64,000 bases of DNA from Nocardia asiatica NBRC 100129 (GTDB lineage Bacteria; Actinomycetota; Actinomycetes; Mycobacteriales; Mycobacteriaceae): NCBI RefSeq assembly GCF_000308415.1, contig NZ_BAFS01000007.1:1-64000 (forward strand), written 5' to 3'. This document shows positions 17,773 through 26,444 of this stretch, in pieces. Numbering within the stretch: position 1 is the first letter of the stretch; every line of letters begins with the position of its first letter. The position numbers and the translations under genes are program-made. The notes under the pieces were generated by a model, which ran no database searches, had not been told where the DNA came from, and worked only from the letters and a program-made list of their open reading frames with translations.

Positions 17773-18813
17773 ATGCGTTTCGGCAGGGCGGCCGGCCCGA
17801 AGAGAACACCGTCGGGACGGCGAAGCGCGCCGCGCGGTTGGCGTAGTCGAATTCTGGCTGTCGGTGCCGCCGTACTGGCGCTACCGATCGCCGCAGGTAT
17901 GGCGACCCCGACACTCGCCACCGCGGCGCCGTCGGCGCACGCGCCGGTGTTGCGGGCGCCCGCGGGTGGCTTCGAGGACCTGATGGTCCCCTCCAGCATG
18001 GGCCCGATCAAGGTCCAGGTGCAGTGGGCCGCGCGCGGCGGCAACGCGGCGCTCTACCTGCTCGACGGTCTGCGCGCCCGCGACGACCGCAACGCGTGGT
18101 CGTTCGAGACCAACGCGCTGCAGCAGTTCGGCAACGACAACATCACCCTGGTGATGCCGGTCGGCGGCCAGTCCAGCTTCTACACCGACTGGTACGCGCC
18201 CTCGAACCTGAACGGCCAGAAGACCACCTACAAGTGGGAGACCTTCCTCACCAAGGAACTCCCGGCCTTCCTGGAGGGCTACGGCGTCTCGCGCACCAAC
18301 AACGCGGTCGTCGGCCTGTCCATGGGTGGCAGCGCGGCACTGGCGCTCGCGGCCTACCACCGCGACCAGTTCAAGTTCGCCGCCTCCTACTCGGGCTACC
18401 TGAACATCTCCGCGCCGGGCATGCGCGAGGCGATCCGTATCGCGATGCTGGACGCGGGCCGCTTCAACGTGGACTCGATGGCCGCGCCGTGGAGCCCGCA
18501 GTGGCTGCGGATGGACCCGTTCGTGTTCGCGCCGCAGCTGCGCGGCCTGCCGATGTACATCTCGGCGGCCAGCGGCCTGCCGGGTCAGTTCGACCAGCCG
18601 AACTCGGCGGTCGGCGTGTTCAACACCGGCAACGCGATGGCGCTGGAAGCCCTCTCGCTGGTGAACACCCGCGCGTTCCAGGTCCGCCTGAACTCGCTTG
18701 GCATCCCCGCCCGGTTCGACTTCCCGGCTGCGGGCACGCACTCCTGGAAGTACTGGGAGGGCCAGCTGTTCGCTTCTCGCAACATGATCCTGGACGCCAC
18801 CGGCGCCTGGTGA
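17773..18813 (+). CDS. Antigen 85-type mycolyltransferase (paralogue 3)
   Basis: 346 residues with a signal peptide (about 1–50, ending near ATAAPSAHA). The triad is Ser183 in GLSMGGS, Glu in ALEALSLVNTRAFQ and His323 in THSW, the His context identical to M. tuberculosis Ag85. It lacks the Gly/Ser-rich insertion of paralogues 1 and 2 (it reads NLNGQKTTYKWETF there), so it is closer to the standard length. The ATG at 17773 has GCAGGA just upstream; the in-frame start at 17680 would add an atypical 31 residues. Mycolyl transfer is established for the family; acceptor preference is unknown. Confidence 0.93.
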   Translation: MRFGRAAGPKRTPSGRRSAPRGWRSRILAVGAAVLALPIAAGMATPTLATAAPSAHAPVLRAPAGGFEDLMVPSSMGPIKVQVQWAARGGNAALYLLDGLRARDDRNAWSFETNALQQFGNDNITLVMPVGGQSSFYTDWYAPSNLNGQKTTYKWETFLTKELPAFLEGYGVSRTNNAVVGLSMGGSAALALAAYHRDQFKFAASYSGYLNISAPGMREAIRIAMLDAGRFNVDSMAAPWSPQWLRMDPFVFAPQLRGLPMYISAASGLPGQFDQPNSAVGVFNTGNAMALEALSLVNTRAFQVRLNSLGIPARFDFPAAGTHSWKYWEGQLFASRNMILDATGAW

Positions 18814-18831
18814 CCTGATCACTCTCGACAC

Positions 18832-18864
18832 ATTCGGGCCGCACCGATTCGGTGCGGCCCGAAT
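18832..18864 (+). terminator. Hairpin terminator after mycolyltransferase 3
   Basis: A perfect 15-bp stem (ATTCGGGCCGCACCG and its complement) with a 3-base loop lies 18 bases after the stop codon. Confidence 0.75.
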
Positions 18865-18963
18865 TGCGTTCGGGGGCAGTTCGGATCGGGACATAGCGAA
18901 CAGAGTTTGCTGTGCAGCGCGTGTCTCCCGTCAACGTCGCTATAACGGGAGTACAAAGCTCAT

Positions 18964-20835
18964 GTGGCAGGGATTACGCGCGGTAGCTGTGGCATACGCG
19001 GGCGTCTCGGTGCTCGGTCGGCACGCGGGCGGCTCATGCTGCTCGCCACCGCATTGGTGGTCCCCCTAGCCGCGAGTACGTCCGTCGAGGCCCCCGCTGC
19101 CGCGCAGCCGACAGCGGTCGTGACCACGCCGGTGCTGGAGAGGGTGCAGTGGCTCAGCGAGCGCCGGGTGGCGCTGTGGGTGACCTCGCCGGCGATGGGC
19201 GTGCCGATCCAGGTGCAATTGCTGCTGGCCAGGGATTGGAACGCGCGCCCGGAGGCCAGGTTTCCCGTCCTGTTCCTGCTCGACGGCCTGCGCGCGACCG
19301 ACGACGAGAACGGCTGGACGAAGGAAGCGGGGGCGGTCGATTTCTTCGCCGACAAGAACGTCACCGTCGTCCTGCCGGTCGGCGGGCAGTCCAGCTTCTA
19401 CGCCGACTGGCTGGAACCGGACAACGGCCGCACCTACAAGTGGGAGACCTTCCTGACCAAGGAGTTGCCGCCGCTTTTGGAGAGCCATTGGCGGGCGACG
19501 AACGTGCGGGGCGTGGAAGGGCTGTCGATGGGCGGCACGGCCGCGATGTTCCTCGCTGCCCGCAATCCCGGCTTCGCCCGGCACGCCGCGTCGTACTCCG
19601 GCTTCTTGACCACGACGACGCTGGGCATGCCGCAGGCCATCGAGTTCGCGATGCGCGACGCGGGCGGTTTCGATTCCGCCGCCATGTGGGGCCCGCAGAC
19701 CAGCCCGGCCTGGGAGGCGCACGATCCGTACGCGCTGGCCGACAAACTGCGGGGCGTCAGTCTCTATGTCTCCAGCGGCAGCGGCGCGATCGGTCCCTAC
19801 GACCAGGCCCTCGGCATTCCCGGGGTGAGCACCAATATCGCGGGGATGGGCCTGGAGATCCTCTCCCGGCTCACCTCGCAGAACTTCGTGACCAAACTGT
19901 CCAAGCTGGCCATTCCGGCGCAGGTGAACTATCGCCCGTCCGGCACGCACTCCTGGCCGTATTGGGATTTCGAGATGCGGCAGTCCTGGAAACAAGCCGC
20001 GTCCGCGCTGGGCACCGACGAGGGCAAGCCCGCTTGCCAGCCAGGCGGCGCGATCGGCCCGGTGGCCGCCGCGACCGAGTGGCTCGGTGAATGCCTCACC
20101 GGGGAGTACGCGGTCGCGGGAGGCACCGCGCAGGACTTCGAGGGCGGCCGGGTGTTCTTCACACCGGGCAGCGGCGCGTACTCGGTCGGCAGCCTGCTCG
20201 GCGCCGGTTACCAGGCGGCCGGTGGGCCTACCGGACCACTGGGTCTGCCGACCGGCGCGGAGCGCGCGCTGGAGGACGGCCGCGGCAAATTGCAGACCTT
20301 CCAGCACGGCTCGCTGTACTGGACGCCGCAGACCGGTGCGCAGATCGTGCGCGGCGCGATCCTGGACGAGTGGGGCAAGCAGGGATTCGAGCGCGGCCCA
20401 GCGGGCTACCCGGCCGCACCGGAAGTCAAGACACCTAGCCGTGACGGTGCGGTGCAGGCGTTCGAGAACGGGCCGTTCTACTACAGCCCGTCCACCGGTG
20501 TGCACCACGTCCAGGGTCTCATCCTCGGCAAATACGCCCAGCTCGGCTTCGAGAACAGCCCGCTCGGCTTCCCGATCGCCGGGGAACAGGCGCTGAAGGA
20601 CATGGGCCGTTTCAGCCGTTTCGAGGGCGGCAACATCTACTGGAGCCCGGTGTCGGGCGCGTGGGCGGTCCGCAACGGTCCGATCCTGGACGCCTGGCGC
20701 GATTCCGGCTACGAGAACGGCAAGCTCGGCTACCCCACTGGCGACGAGTTCCCGCTCTCGGACGGCATACAGCAGAACTTCCAAGGCGGTTTCATCACCG
20801 TCCGCGACGGCAAACCGGAAGTCCACGGCCTGTGA
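18964..20835 (+). CDS. Antigen 85-type mycolyltransferase with C-terminal LGFP repeats (paralogue 4)
   Basis: 623 residues. The N-terminal ~350 are a mycolyltransferase: Ser188 in GLSMGGT, Glu in GLEILSRL and His329 in THSW. The C-terminal ~260 residues contain about four to five LGFP repeats (GPLGLPTG, GPAGYPAAP, SPLGFPIAG, GKLGYPTGD). This arrangement is known from PS1/Cop1 of Corynebacterium glutamicum, where the repeats are thought to hold the enzyme in the cell wall. The GTG at 18964 is preceded by GGGAG 12 bases upstream; an ATG at 19036 is an alternative. The final codons lie inside a 93-bp tandem array that continues past the stop. Confidence 0.92.
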   Translation: MAGITRGSCGIRGRLGARSARGRLMLLATALVVPLAASTSVEAPAAAQPTAVVTTPVLERVQWLSERRVALWVTSPAMGVPIQVQLLLARDWNARPEARFPVLFLLDGLRATDDENGWTKEAGAVDFFADKNVTVVLPVGGQSSFYADWLEPDNGRTYKWETFLTKELPPLLESHWRATNVRGVEGLSMGGTAAMFLAARNPGFARHAASYSGFLTTTTLGMPQAIEFAMRDAGGFDSAAMWGPQTSPAWEAHDPYALADKLRGVSLYVSSGSGAIGPYDQALGIPGVSTNIAGMGLEILSRLTSQNFVTKLSKLAIPAQVNYRPSGTHSWPYWDFEMRQSWKQAASALGTDEGKPACQPGGAIGPVAAATEWLGECLTGEYAVAGGTAQDFEGGRVFFTPGSGAYSVGSLLGAGYQAAGGPTGPLGLPTGAERALEDGRGKLQTFQHGSLYWTPQTGAQIVRGAILDEWGKQGFERGPAGYPAAPEVKTPSRDGAVQAFENGPFYYSPSTGVHHVQGLILGKYAQLGFENSPLGFPIAGEQALKDMGRFSRFEGGNIYWSPVSGAWAVRNGPILDAWRDSGYENGKLGYPTGDEFPLSDGIQQNFQGGFITVRDGKPEVHGL

Positions 20836-21150
20836 ACCGCTCACGCCACTGGCCGGGCCTGGCATTGAATGCGGGTGGTGGCGAGCCGAGTTGTGGGCGG
20901 TGGCGAGCTGGAGGTCGACGGCTTGTGGACCGTTCATGCGACTGGTTGAGCCCGGTATCGAGTGCGGGTGGTGGCGAGCCGAGTTGTGGGCGGTGGCGAG
21001 CTGGAGGTCGACGGCTTGTGCAGCGTTCCCGTGACTGGCCGAGTCCGGTATCGAATGCGAGCGGCGACAGAGCGAGCCGTGCGCGACGGCAAACCAAAAA
21101 TCCACGGCCTGTGACCGCTCACGCCACCGGCCGAGCCCACGATCGAATAC
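20804..21150. repeat. 93-bp tandem repeat array overlapping the end of mycolyltransferase 4
   Basis: Copies start at about 20804, 20897, 20990 and 21083. GCGACGGCAAACC at 20804 recurs at 21083, exactly 279 bases (3 x 93) later. The motif GCGGGTGGTG at 20871 recurs at 20964, and a diverged form sits at 21057. The first copy includes the last ten codons and stop of the mycolyltransferase; the others are noncoding. 93 bp equals 31 codons, so unit number changes would preserve frame if the stop were lost. Confidence 0.8.
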
Positions 21151-21512
21151 CAGCGAAGGCGGACCGAGAATGCGTCAGCGGCGCGACTGTCCTGACCACG
21201 ACCCGCACATGTGGATGGTGAGTTCACGCTCCCACGACCGCGTCGGCCCCACCCCCGGTTTCGAGCGAAGCGAGACCTAGCATTGCCCGTTCGCGGCCCG
21301 GCTCGCATTCGAGTGGCCGCCGCGCAGGCGACGAAGGAGCAAGCGGCGGCCACTCGAATGCGAGCCACAAGGGGGCCGCGAACACGCCGCGACGAAGTCG
21401 CGGCCAAACCAACACAGCCGCGAACACGCCGCGCGAAGGCGCGGCAAATCCAACACAGCTAGCCTGGTGGGCGACCCGACCCCGCTCAGTGACAGATCGA
21501 GGACAAGAATTC
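20836..21512. other. 677-bp noncoding stretch after mycolyltransferase 4
   Basis: Filled by the 93-bp array and copy B of the structured repeat element. About 50 bases remain before the DUF732 gene for its promoter. ORFs across it on both strands are repeat shadows with no recognisable domain. Confidence 0.6.
21289..21457 (-). repeat. Structured interspersed repeat element, copy B (inverted relative to copy A)
   Basis: Outer arms GTTCGCGGCCC (21289–21299) and GGGCCGCGAAC (21373–21383) match copy A. The inner perfect 24-base arms (21300–21323, 21343–21366) share only GGCTCGC with copy A and then continue ATTCGAGTGGCC. The small-hairpin module is present twice in tandem (21375–21416 and 21417–21457), with stems GCCGCGAC/GTCGCGGC and GCCGCGC/GCGCGGC. 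Sequence between shared blocks differs while base pairing is kept. It lies on the far side of the mycolyltransferase 3–4 genes from copy A. Confidence 0.7.
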
Positions 21513-22034
21513 ATGCATCGGACCCGTGGAAAGGTATTCGGCGTGGTTGCGGCGATCGCCGTGACCGGCCTGCTCGCCGCGTGCGGCGACAATGATTCGA
21601 CCGCGACGAGCACGCCGACGCCCGCCCGTACCACGACGGCGGTGACGACGTCGCCGGCTGCTTCGGCGCCCGCCGATACCGGGCAGCCCGCTCCCGCGCC
21701 GGAGCAGCCCCCCACGACGGTGGCGCCCGAGCGTCCGCAGCCGGTGCCGACCGAAGCGGTCCCGCCCGCGGACACCTCCAAGCTCACCGACAAGGACAAG
21801 CGGTTCCTCGACGAGCTGGCCAAGCAGGGTGTCACCCCGTCCACCCCGGATATCGCGCTGAGCATCGGCGCGTACGTCTGCCAGGGCACCGCGGCGGGCG
21901 CGTCCGACCAGGATCTGATGACCTTCGTCAACGCCATGGCAGGTTCCGATCCGTCCTTCGACCCGGCCAAGATGCCGGTGGAGAAGGCCGGGCAGATCTA
22001 CATCACGACCGCTCGCGCCACGTACTGCCAGTGA
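21513..22034 (+). CDS. DUF732 lipoprotein
   Basis: A secreted lipoprotein of 173 residues. The signal peptide ends in the lipobox LLAAC (Cys near residue 23). A Thr/Pro/Ala-rich linker (about 30–85) leads to a small helical DUF732 domain with Cys pairs (SIGAYVCQGTAAGASDQDL, ARATYCQ). The ATG at 21513 has GAGG ten bases upstream. It overlaps the cutinase gene by 4 bases (GTGA), so it is translationally coupled to an essential mycolate-associated gene, which hints at an envelope role. The function is not known. Confidence 0.8.
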   Translation: MHRTRGKVFGVVAAIAVTGLLAACGDNDSTATSTPTPARTTTAVTTSPAASAPADTGQPAPAPEQPPTTVAPERPQPVPTEAVPPADTSKLTDKDKRFLDELAKQGVTPSTPDIALSIGAYVCQGTAAGASDQDLMTFVNAMAGSDPSFDPAKMPVEKAGQIYITTARATYCQ

Positions 22035-23017
22035 GTTCGCGTGCCCGTTCGACTTCCCGCCGGTCCAGGCCGGCGGGATGTCTGGTCGTGATCGGCGTCG
22101 TCCTGCTGATCGTCCTGGTCGTCCTGCTGCTGTGGTATCTGCTCGCGGGGCGTTTGCGCCCGCCCGGCCCCGGCCCGAAGCCGCCGGAGCGGCCGACCTC
22201 GCAGCCGGCCAGCTGTCCGGATGTGCAGATGATGTCGGTGCCGGGCACGTGGGAGTCGAACAGCTTCGACGATCCGCACAATCCGACCGCCAACCCGGTG
22301 TCGCTGATGCTCAATGTCTCGGGTCCGATCGCGCAGCGGTTCCCGAGCGAGCGGGTGGAGGTGTACACGGTTCCCTATGTCGCGCAGTTCTCCAATCCGA
22401 TCGCGCTCCCGCCGGACGGCCAGCAGTCCTACAACAACAGCCGGTCCGAGGGCACGGCGCGGATGATCGACGTCATGGCCGCACGGCATCGGGAGTGCCC
22501 GCTGACCACCTATGTGCTCGCCGGGTTCTCCCAGGGCGCGGTGATCGCCGGTGACGTCGCCGCCCAGATCGGCGCGGGCGACGGTCCGGTGCCCGCCGAT
22601 CTCGTGCTCGGCGTGACGCTGATCGCCGACGGACGCCGGACCGGCGAGACCGGGCCGGGTCAGGCGATCCAGATCGGGACGCCGCCGGCCGGGGTGGGTG
22701 CCGAAGTCGCGTTGAAGGGGTTGAACGTGCCGGGCATCACGATGACCGGTCCGCGTCAAGGGGGCTTCGGCGCGCTGGCCGACCGCACCTACACCATGTG
22801 CGCGCCCGGCGATCTGATCTGTGACGCGCCGCGGGAGGCACTGAGCCCGTGGAACATCCTGGGCAGCGTGAACACCCTGGTCCGCGCGGCGGGTAACCCG
22901 GTGCACGCCCTGTACAACGGTTTCGTCGTCGACGGCGACGGCACCACCGCGACGCAGTGGACGGTCAACTGGGCGGCCGGCCTCATCGAGGCAGCGCCGC
23001 ATCCCGCCCATTCGTGA
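22031..23017 (+). CDS. culp6: Cutinase-family lipase/thioesterase of the Culp6 (Rv3802c) type
   Basis: Rv3802c in M. tuberculosis is an essential envelope phospholipase/thioesterase in the mycolate gene cluster. Here a single N-terminal membrane segment (about 16–40) leads to an extracytoplasmic α/β-hydrolase. The nucleophile is GFSQGAVIAGD, the acid lies in APGDLICDAP, and His lies in NPVHALYNG. The position between the mycolyltransferases and fadD32 is the same as in M. tuberculosis. The GTG at 22031 overlaps the preceding stop. The physiological substrate is not settled even for the mycobacterial enzyme. Confidence 0.9.
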   Translation: MSSRARSTSRRSRPAGCLVVIGVVLLIVLVVLLLWYLLAGRLRPPGPGPKPPERPTSQPASCPDVQMMSVPGTWESNSFDDPHNPTANPVSLMLNVSGPIAQRFPSERVEVYTVPYVAQFSNPIALPPDGQQSYNNSRSEGTARMIDVMAARHRECPLTTYVLAGFSQGAVIAGDVAAQIGAGDGPVPADLVLGVTLIADGRRTGETGPGQAIQIGTPPAGVGAEVALKGLNVPGITMTGPRQGGFGALADRTYTMCAPGDLICDAPREALSPWNILGSVNTLVRAAGNPVHALYNGFVVDGDGTTATQWTVNWAAGLIEAAPHPAHS

Positions 23018-23187
23018 AAATTCACAGGCCGTGAGATGCCCCGCACCCCCTTGGCGTGACAAGCGCAACTCGAGTTGGGTAGCACGCTGTAAAGTGCGCT
23101 GGTGATCGCGACGCCGGGCACCGCCGCAGCGCAGACCTCGGGCGGGCGTCGCGCCCGTATTTTCCTTACAGCCAGGAGCATGAGTTC

Positions 23188-24231
23188 ATGACAGAAGCCG
23201 CCGCACCGGCCACCACGGCGAGCCGTGACGCGGATGCTGCGTTGACCGCGCTGGGCACTCCGTTGCGCCCGTTCCGCTTCGCGGCGGCCGGCGAGGGAAA
23301 CAAGCAGGAGGGCGGTGCGCGCAAGTTCGTGCAGACCGCTCAGCAGGCCGAGGAGTACGGCTTCGACACCTTCGTGGTGCCCGACCACCTCGGCGAGCAG
23401 ATCGGTCCGATCGCCGCGCTCGGCGCGCTGACCCAGGCCACCGAGAAGATCCGGCTCGGCACCTCAGTGCTGGCGAACGGCTTCCGCCACCCGGTGGTGC
23501 TGGCCAAGGACCTGGCGACCATCGACGTGCTGTCCAAAGGCAGGCTCGAGGTCGGTCTGGGCGCGGGCTGGATCAAGGAGGAGTTCGAGAACGCGGGCAT
23601 CCCCTACGAGTCGCCCGGTGTCCGGCTGGAGAAGCTGGACGAGGCGCTGACCATCATCGACGTGCTGCTGCGCGGCCAGGAGTGCACCTTCGAGGGCAAG
23701 CACTACCAGGTCCGCGGCGTCAAGGGCACGCCACGGCCGCGGCAGGGCCCGCGCCCGCCGATCTGCACCGGCGGCGGCGGTCCGAAGATGCTGCGCCTGG
23801 CGGCCAAGCACGCCGACATCGTCTCCGTCGTTCCGGTGACCACCAAGAACGGCAAGGGCCTGCTCTCCGGCATCACCATCGAGAAGGCCGTGGAGAAGGT
23901 GAATCTGATCAAGGAGGCCGCCGGTGACCGGTTCGCCGACATCGAGCTGAACTGGGCCATCACCGCCGTCGTGATCACCGACGATCGCGAGAAGACCGCG
24001 GAGATGGCACTGTCGGCGTTGGACCGGGGACTGCACCCGAACCTGGAGGTCGACGTTCAGCTGTCCGTCGAGGACATCCTGAACTCGCCGTACGTGGCGA
24101 TCGGCACTTTCGAGGAGATCGCCGAGCAGATCCGACGTGTGCGGCAACTCACCTCGATGTCCTACGTCGGTGTATTCCCCACCCAGATGGACGCGTTCGC
24201 CCCCGTTATTCCCCTGCTGCGGGACGAGTGA
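23188..24231 (+). CDS. LLM-class F420-dependent oxidoreductase (TIGR03621-like)
   Basis: A luciferase-like (β/α)8 protein of 347 residues. Visible motifs are PLRPFRFAAAGEG, FVVPDHLGEQIGPIAALGALTQATEKIRLGT and GRLEVGLGAGWIKEEFENAGI. This is the actinobacterial F420-linked subgroup. The ATG at 23188 is preceded by AGGAG ten bases upstream. M. tuberculosis has no such gene between Rv3802c and fadD32, so it is an insertion into the otherwise conserved order. A 170-base gap upstream could hold its own promoter. The substrate is unknown; a redox step on an envelope lipid is only a guess. Confidence 0.82.
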   Translation: MTEAAAPATTASRDADAALTALGTPLRPFRFAAAGEGNKQEGGARKFVQTAQQAEEYGFDTFVVPDHLGEQIGPIAALGALTQATEKIRLGTSVLANGFRHPVVLAKDLATIDVLSKGRLEVGLGAGWIKEEFENAGIPYESPGVRLEKLDEALTIIDVLLRGQECTFEGKHYQVRGVKGTPRPRQGPRPPICTGGGGPKMLRLAAKHADIVSVVPVTTKNGKGLLSGITIEKAVEKVNLIKEAAGDRFADIELNWAITAVVITDDREKTAEMALSALDRGLHPNLEVDVQLSVEDILNSPYVAIGTFEEIAEQIRRVRQLTSMSYVGVFPTQMDAFAPVIPLLRDE

Positions 24232-24420
24232 GCCGGTCTTCTCTGTAACATGACTCTGGTTTGAGGACATCTAGCCGATAGCGGTCACCGCGCAGACCGC
24301 ACAAAATCTGCAGGCCGGCTCTGCACTTGGAGCACCCGCGGGCGAAAGCGAGTCGGGGCCTCACAGGTAACAGCGGCGATCTCGCCGTCTTGCTGCGTGT
24401 GCCTCGGAGGAGAAGAAGGA

Positions 24421-26334
24421 ATGGAAGAGACTTTCGACGACTACCTGGACGAAACCGGGAACATCCGCATTCCCGAGGATCACACCCTGGTTGATCACGT
24501 CGAGAAGCACACCCGGAACGACGCGAACACCCTGGCGTATCGCTACATCGACTACTCGCGCGAGCGCGACGGCGAGGCGCAGGAGCTGACGTGGCGTGAG
24601 TTCGGAATACGGCTGCGCGCGGTGGCCGCTCGACTGCAGCAGGTGACCAACCCGGGCGACCGGGTCGCGATCCTCGCTCCGCAGGGCTTGGACTACGTGA
24701 TCTCCTTCTTCGCCGCGATCTACGCGGGCACCATCTCGGTCCCGCTGTTCGACCCGGACGAGCCAGGCCACACCGATCGCCTGCACGCGGTGCTCGGCGA
24801 CTGTGAGCCCTCGGCCATCCTGACCGCGAGCTCCTCCGCGGCCGGGGTCCGGCAGTTCTTCCGCTCGCTGCCCGCCGCCCAGCGTCCGCGCATCATCGCG
24901 GTGGACGCGATCCCGGACAGCGTCGGCGAGAGCTGGGTGCGTCCGGACATCGCGATCGACGACATCGCCTATCTGCAGTACACCTCGGGCTCCACCCGGG
25001 TGCCCGCCGGTGTCGAGATCACCCACCGCGCGGTGGGCACCAACCTGCTGCAGATGGTCGACGCGATCAACCTGGACTGGAACTCGCGCGGCGTCACCTG
25101 GCTGCCGCTGTTCCACGACATGGGCCTGCTGACGGTGATCCTGCCCGCGGTGGGCGGCAAGTACATCACCATCATGTCGCCGAGCGCGTTCGTGCGCCGT
25201 CCCTACCGCTGGATCAAGGAACTGGCCGCGGTCTCCGACGGCGCCGGGACCTTCGCCGCCGCGCCGAACTTCGCGTTCGAGCACGCCGCGGCGCGTGGTC
25301 TGCCGAAGAACGGCGAGTCGCTGGACCTGTCGAACGTCATCGGCCTGATCAACGGCAGCGAGCCGGTGACCACCTCGTCGATGAAGAAGTTCAACGAGGC
25401 GTTCGCGCCCTACGGCCTGCCCAAGACCGCCATCAAGCCGTGCTACGGCATGGCCGAGGCGACGCTGTTCGTCTCCGCCACCAAGGCCGAGGACGAGGCC
25501 AAGGTCACCTATGTCGACCGCAAGGAACTCAACGCGGGCCGCATGGTGAAGGTCGATCCCGGTCACGAGGACGCGATCGCGCAGGTGTCCTGCGGTTACG
25601 TCGCGCTCTCGCAGTGGGCGACGATCGTGGATCCGGAATCCGTGGAGTCCGGTGGCGGCCGCGAACTGCCCGACGGGCACGTCGGCGAGATCTGGCTGCA
25701 CGGCAACAACATGGGCATCGGCTACTGGGGTCGTCCCGACGAGACGGCGGCGACGTTCCAGAACAAGGTCACCGAGCGGCTGTCGCAGGGCAGCCACGCC
25801 GAGGGCACCGAGCCGGACGCGAACTGGATGCGCACCGGCGACTACGGCGTGTACTTCGAGGGCGAGCTCTACATCACGGGCCGGGTCAAGGACCTGGTGA
25901 TCGTGGACGGCCGCAACCACTACCCACAGGACCTGGAGTTCTCCGCGCAGGAGGCCAGCACCGCGCTGCGGCCCGGCTTCGTCGCGGCGTTCTCGGTGCC
26001 CGCCAACCAGCTCCCGGCCGAGGTCTTCGAGCAGGGCAGCCATTCCGGCCTGCAGTTCGACGCCGACGACGCCTCCGAGCAGCTGGTCATCGTCGGCGAG
26101 CGGGGCCCGGGTGCGGGCAAGGCCGATCCGCTGCCCATCGCCGACGCGGTGCGCGCCGCGGTCTCGCAGCGCCACGGCGTGACCGTTCGCGACGTGCTGC
26201 TGGTGCCCGCGGGTTCCATCCCGCGCACCTCCAGCGGCAAGATCGCCCGACGTGCCTGCCGGGCGGCCTATCTGGAGGGAACGCTGCGGGGTGGTTACAC
26301 CCAGCAGGCTTTCCCCGATGCACCGGAAGAGTAA
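24421..26334 (+). CDS. fadD32: Long-chain fatty-acyl-AMP ligase FadD32
   Basis: Activates the meromycolate chain as acyl-AMP and loads it on the N-terminal ACP of Pks13. The 637 residues equal the length of Rv3801c. Motifs include [18 protein letters not shown] (ATP/AMP binding), [41 protein letters not shown] and the C-terminal [12 protein letters not shown] with catalytic Lys. The ATG at 24421 follows GGAGGAGAAG; an in-frame ATG eight codons earlier sits in the RBS region. A 110-base gap separates it from pks13, with no strong terminator seen. Confidence 0.96.
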   Translation: MEETFDDYLDETGNIRIPEDHTLVDHVEKHTRNDANTLAYRYIDYSRERDGEAQELTWREFGIRLRAVAARLQQVTNPGDRVAILAPQGLDYVISFFAAIYAGTISVPLFDPDEPGHTDRLHAVLGDCEPSAILTASSSAAGVRQFFRSLPAAQRPRIIAVDAIPDSVGESWVRPDIAIDDIAYLQYTSGSTRVPAGVEITHRAVGTNLLQMVDAINLDWNSRGVTWLPLFHDMGLLTVILPAVGGKYITIMSPSAFVRRPYRWIKELAAVSDGAGTFAAAPNFAFEHAAARGLPKNGESLDLSNVIGLINGSEPVTTSSMKKFNEAFAPYGLPKTAIKPCYGMAEATLFVSATKAEDEAKVTYVDRKELNAGRMVKVDPGHEDAIAQVSCGYVALSQWATIVDPESVESGGGRELPDGHVGEIWLHGNNMGIGYWGRPDETAATFQNKVTERLSQGSHAEGTEPDANWMRTGDYGVYFEGELYITGRVKDLVIVDGRNHYPQDLEFSAQEASTALRPGFVAAFSVPANQLPAEVFEQGSHSGLQFDADDASEQLVIVGERGPGAGKADPLPIADAVRAAVSQRHGVTVRDVLLVPAGSIPRTSSGKIARRACRAAYLEGTLRGGYTQQAFPDAPEE

Positions 26335-26444
26335 TTGCCAGGGGCGGCCTCGGACCGACCATCGACGCTCGGCGCCGACCTTCCCACGCGCCGGGCGTCA
26401 TTTCACGGTACGCCCGGTACGCAGACAGGTAGCTTGAGGAATTG

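Noticed and set aside
20661-21221. ORFs crossing the 93-bp array on both strands
   Set aside because: They only translate the tandem repeat in other frames; no start signals or domains.
16848-21457. CRISPR array interpretation of the repeat elements
   Set aside because: There are only two separated, inverted copies with internal hairpins, no regular spacers and no cas genes.
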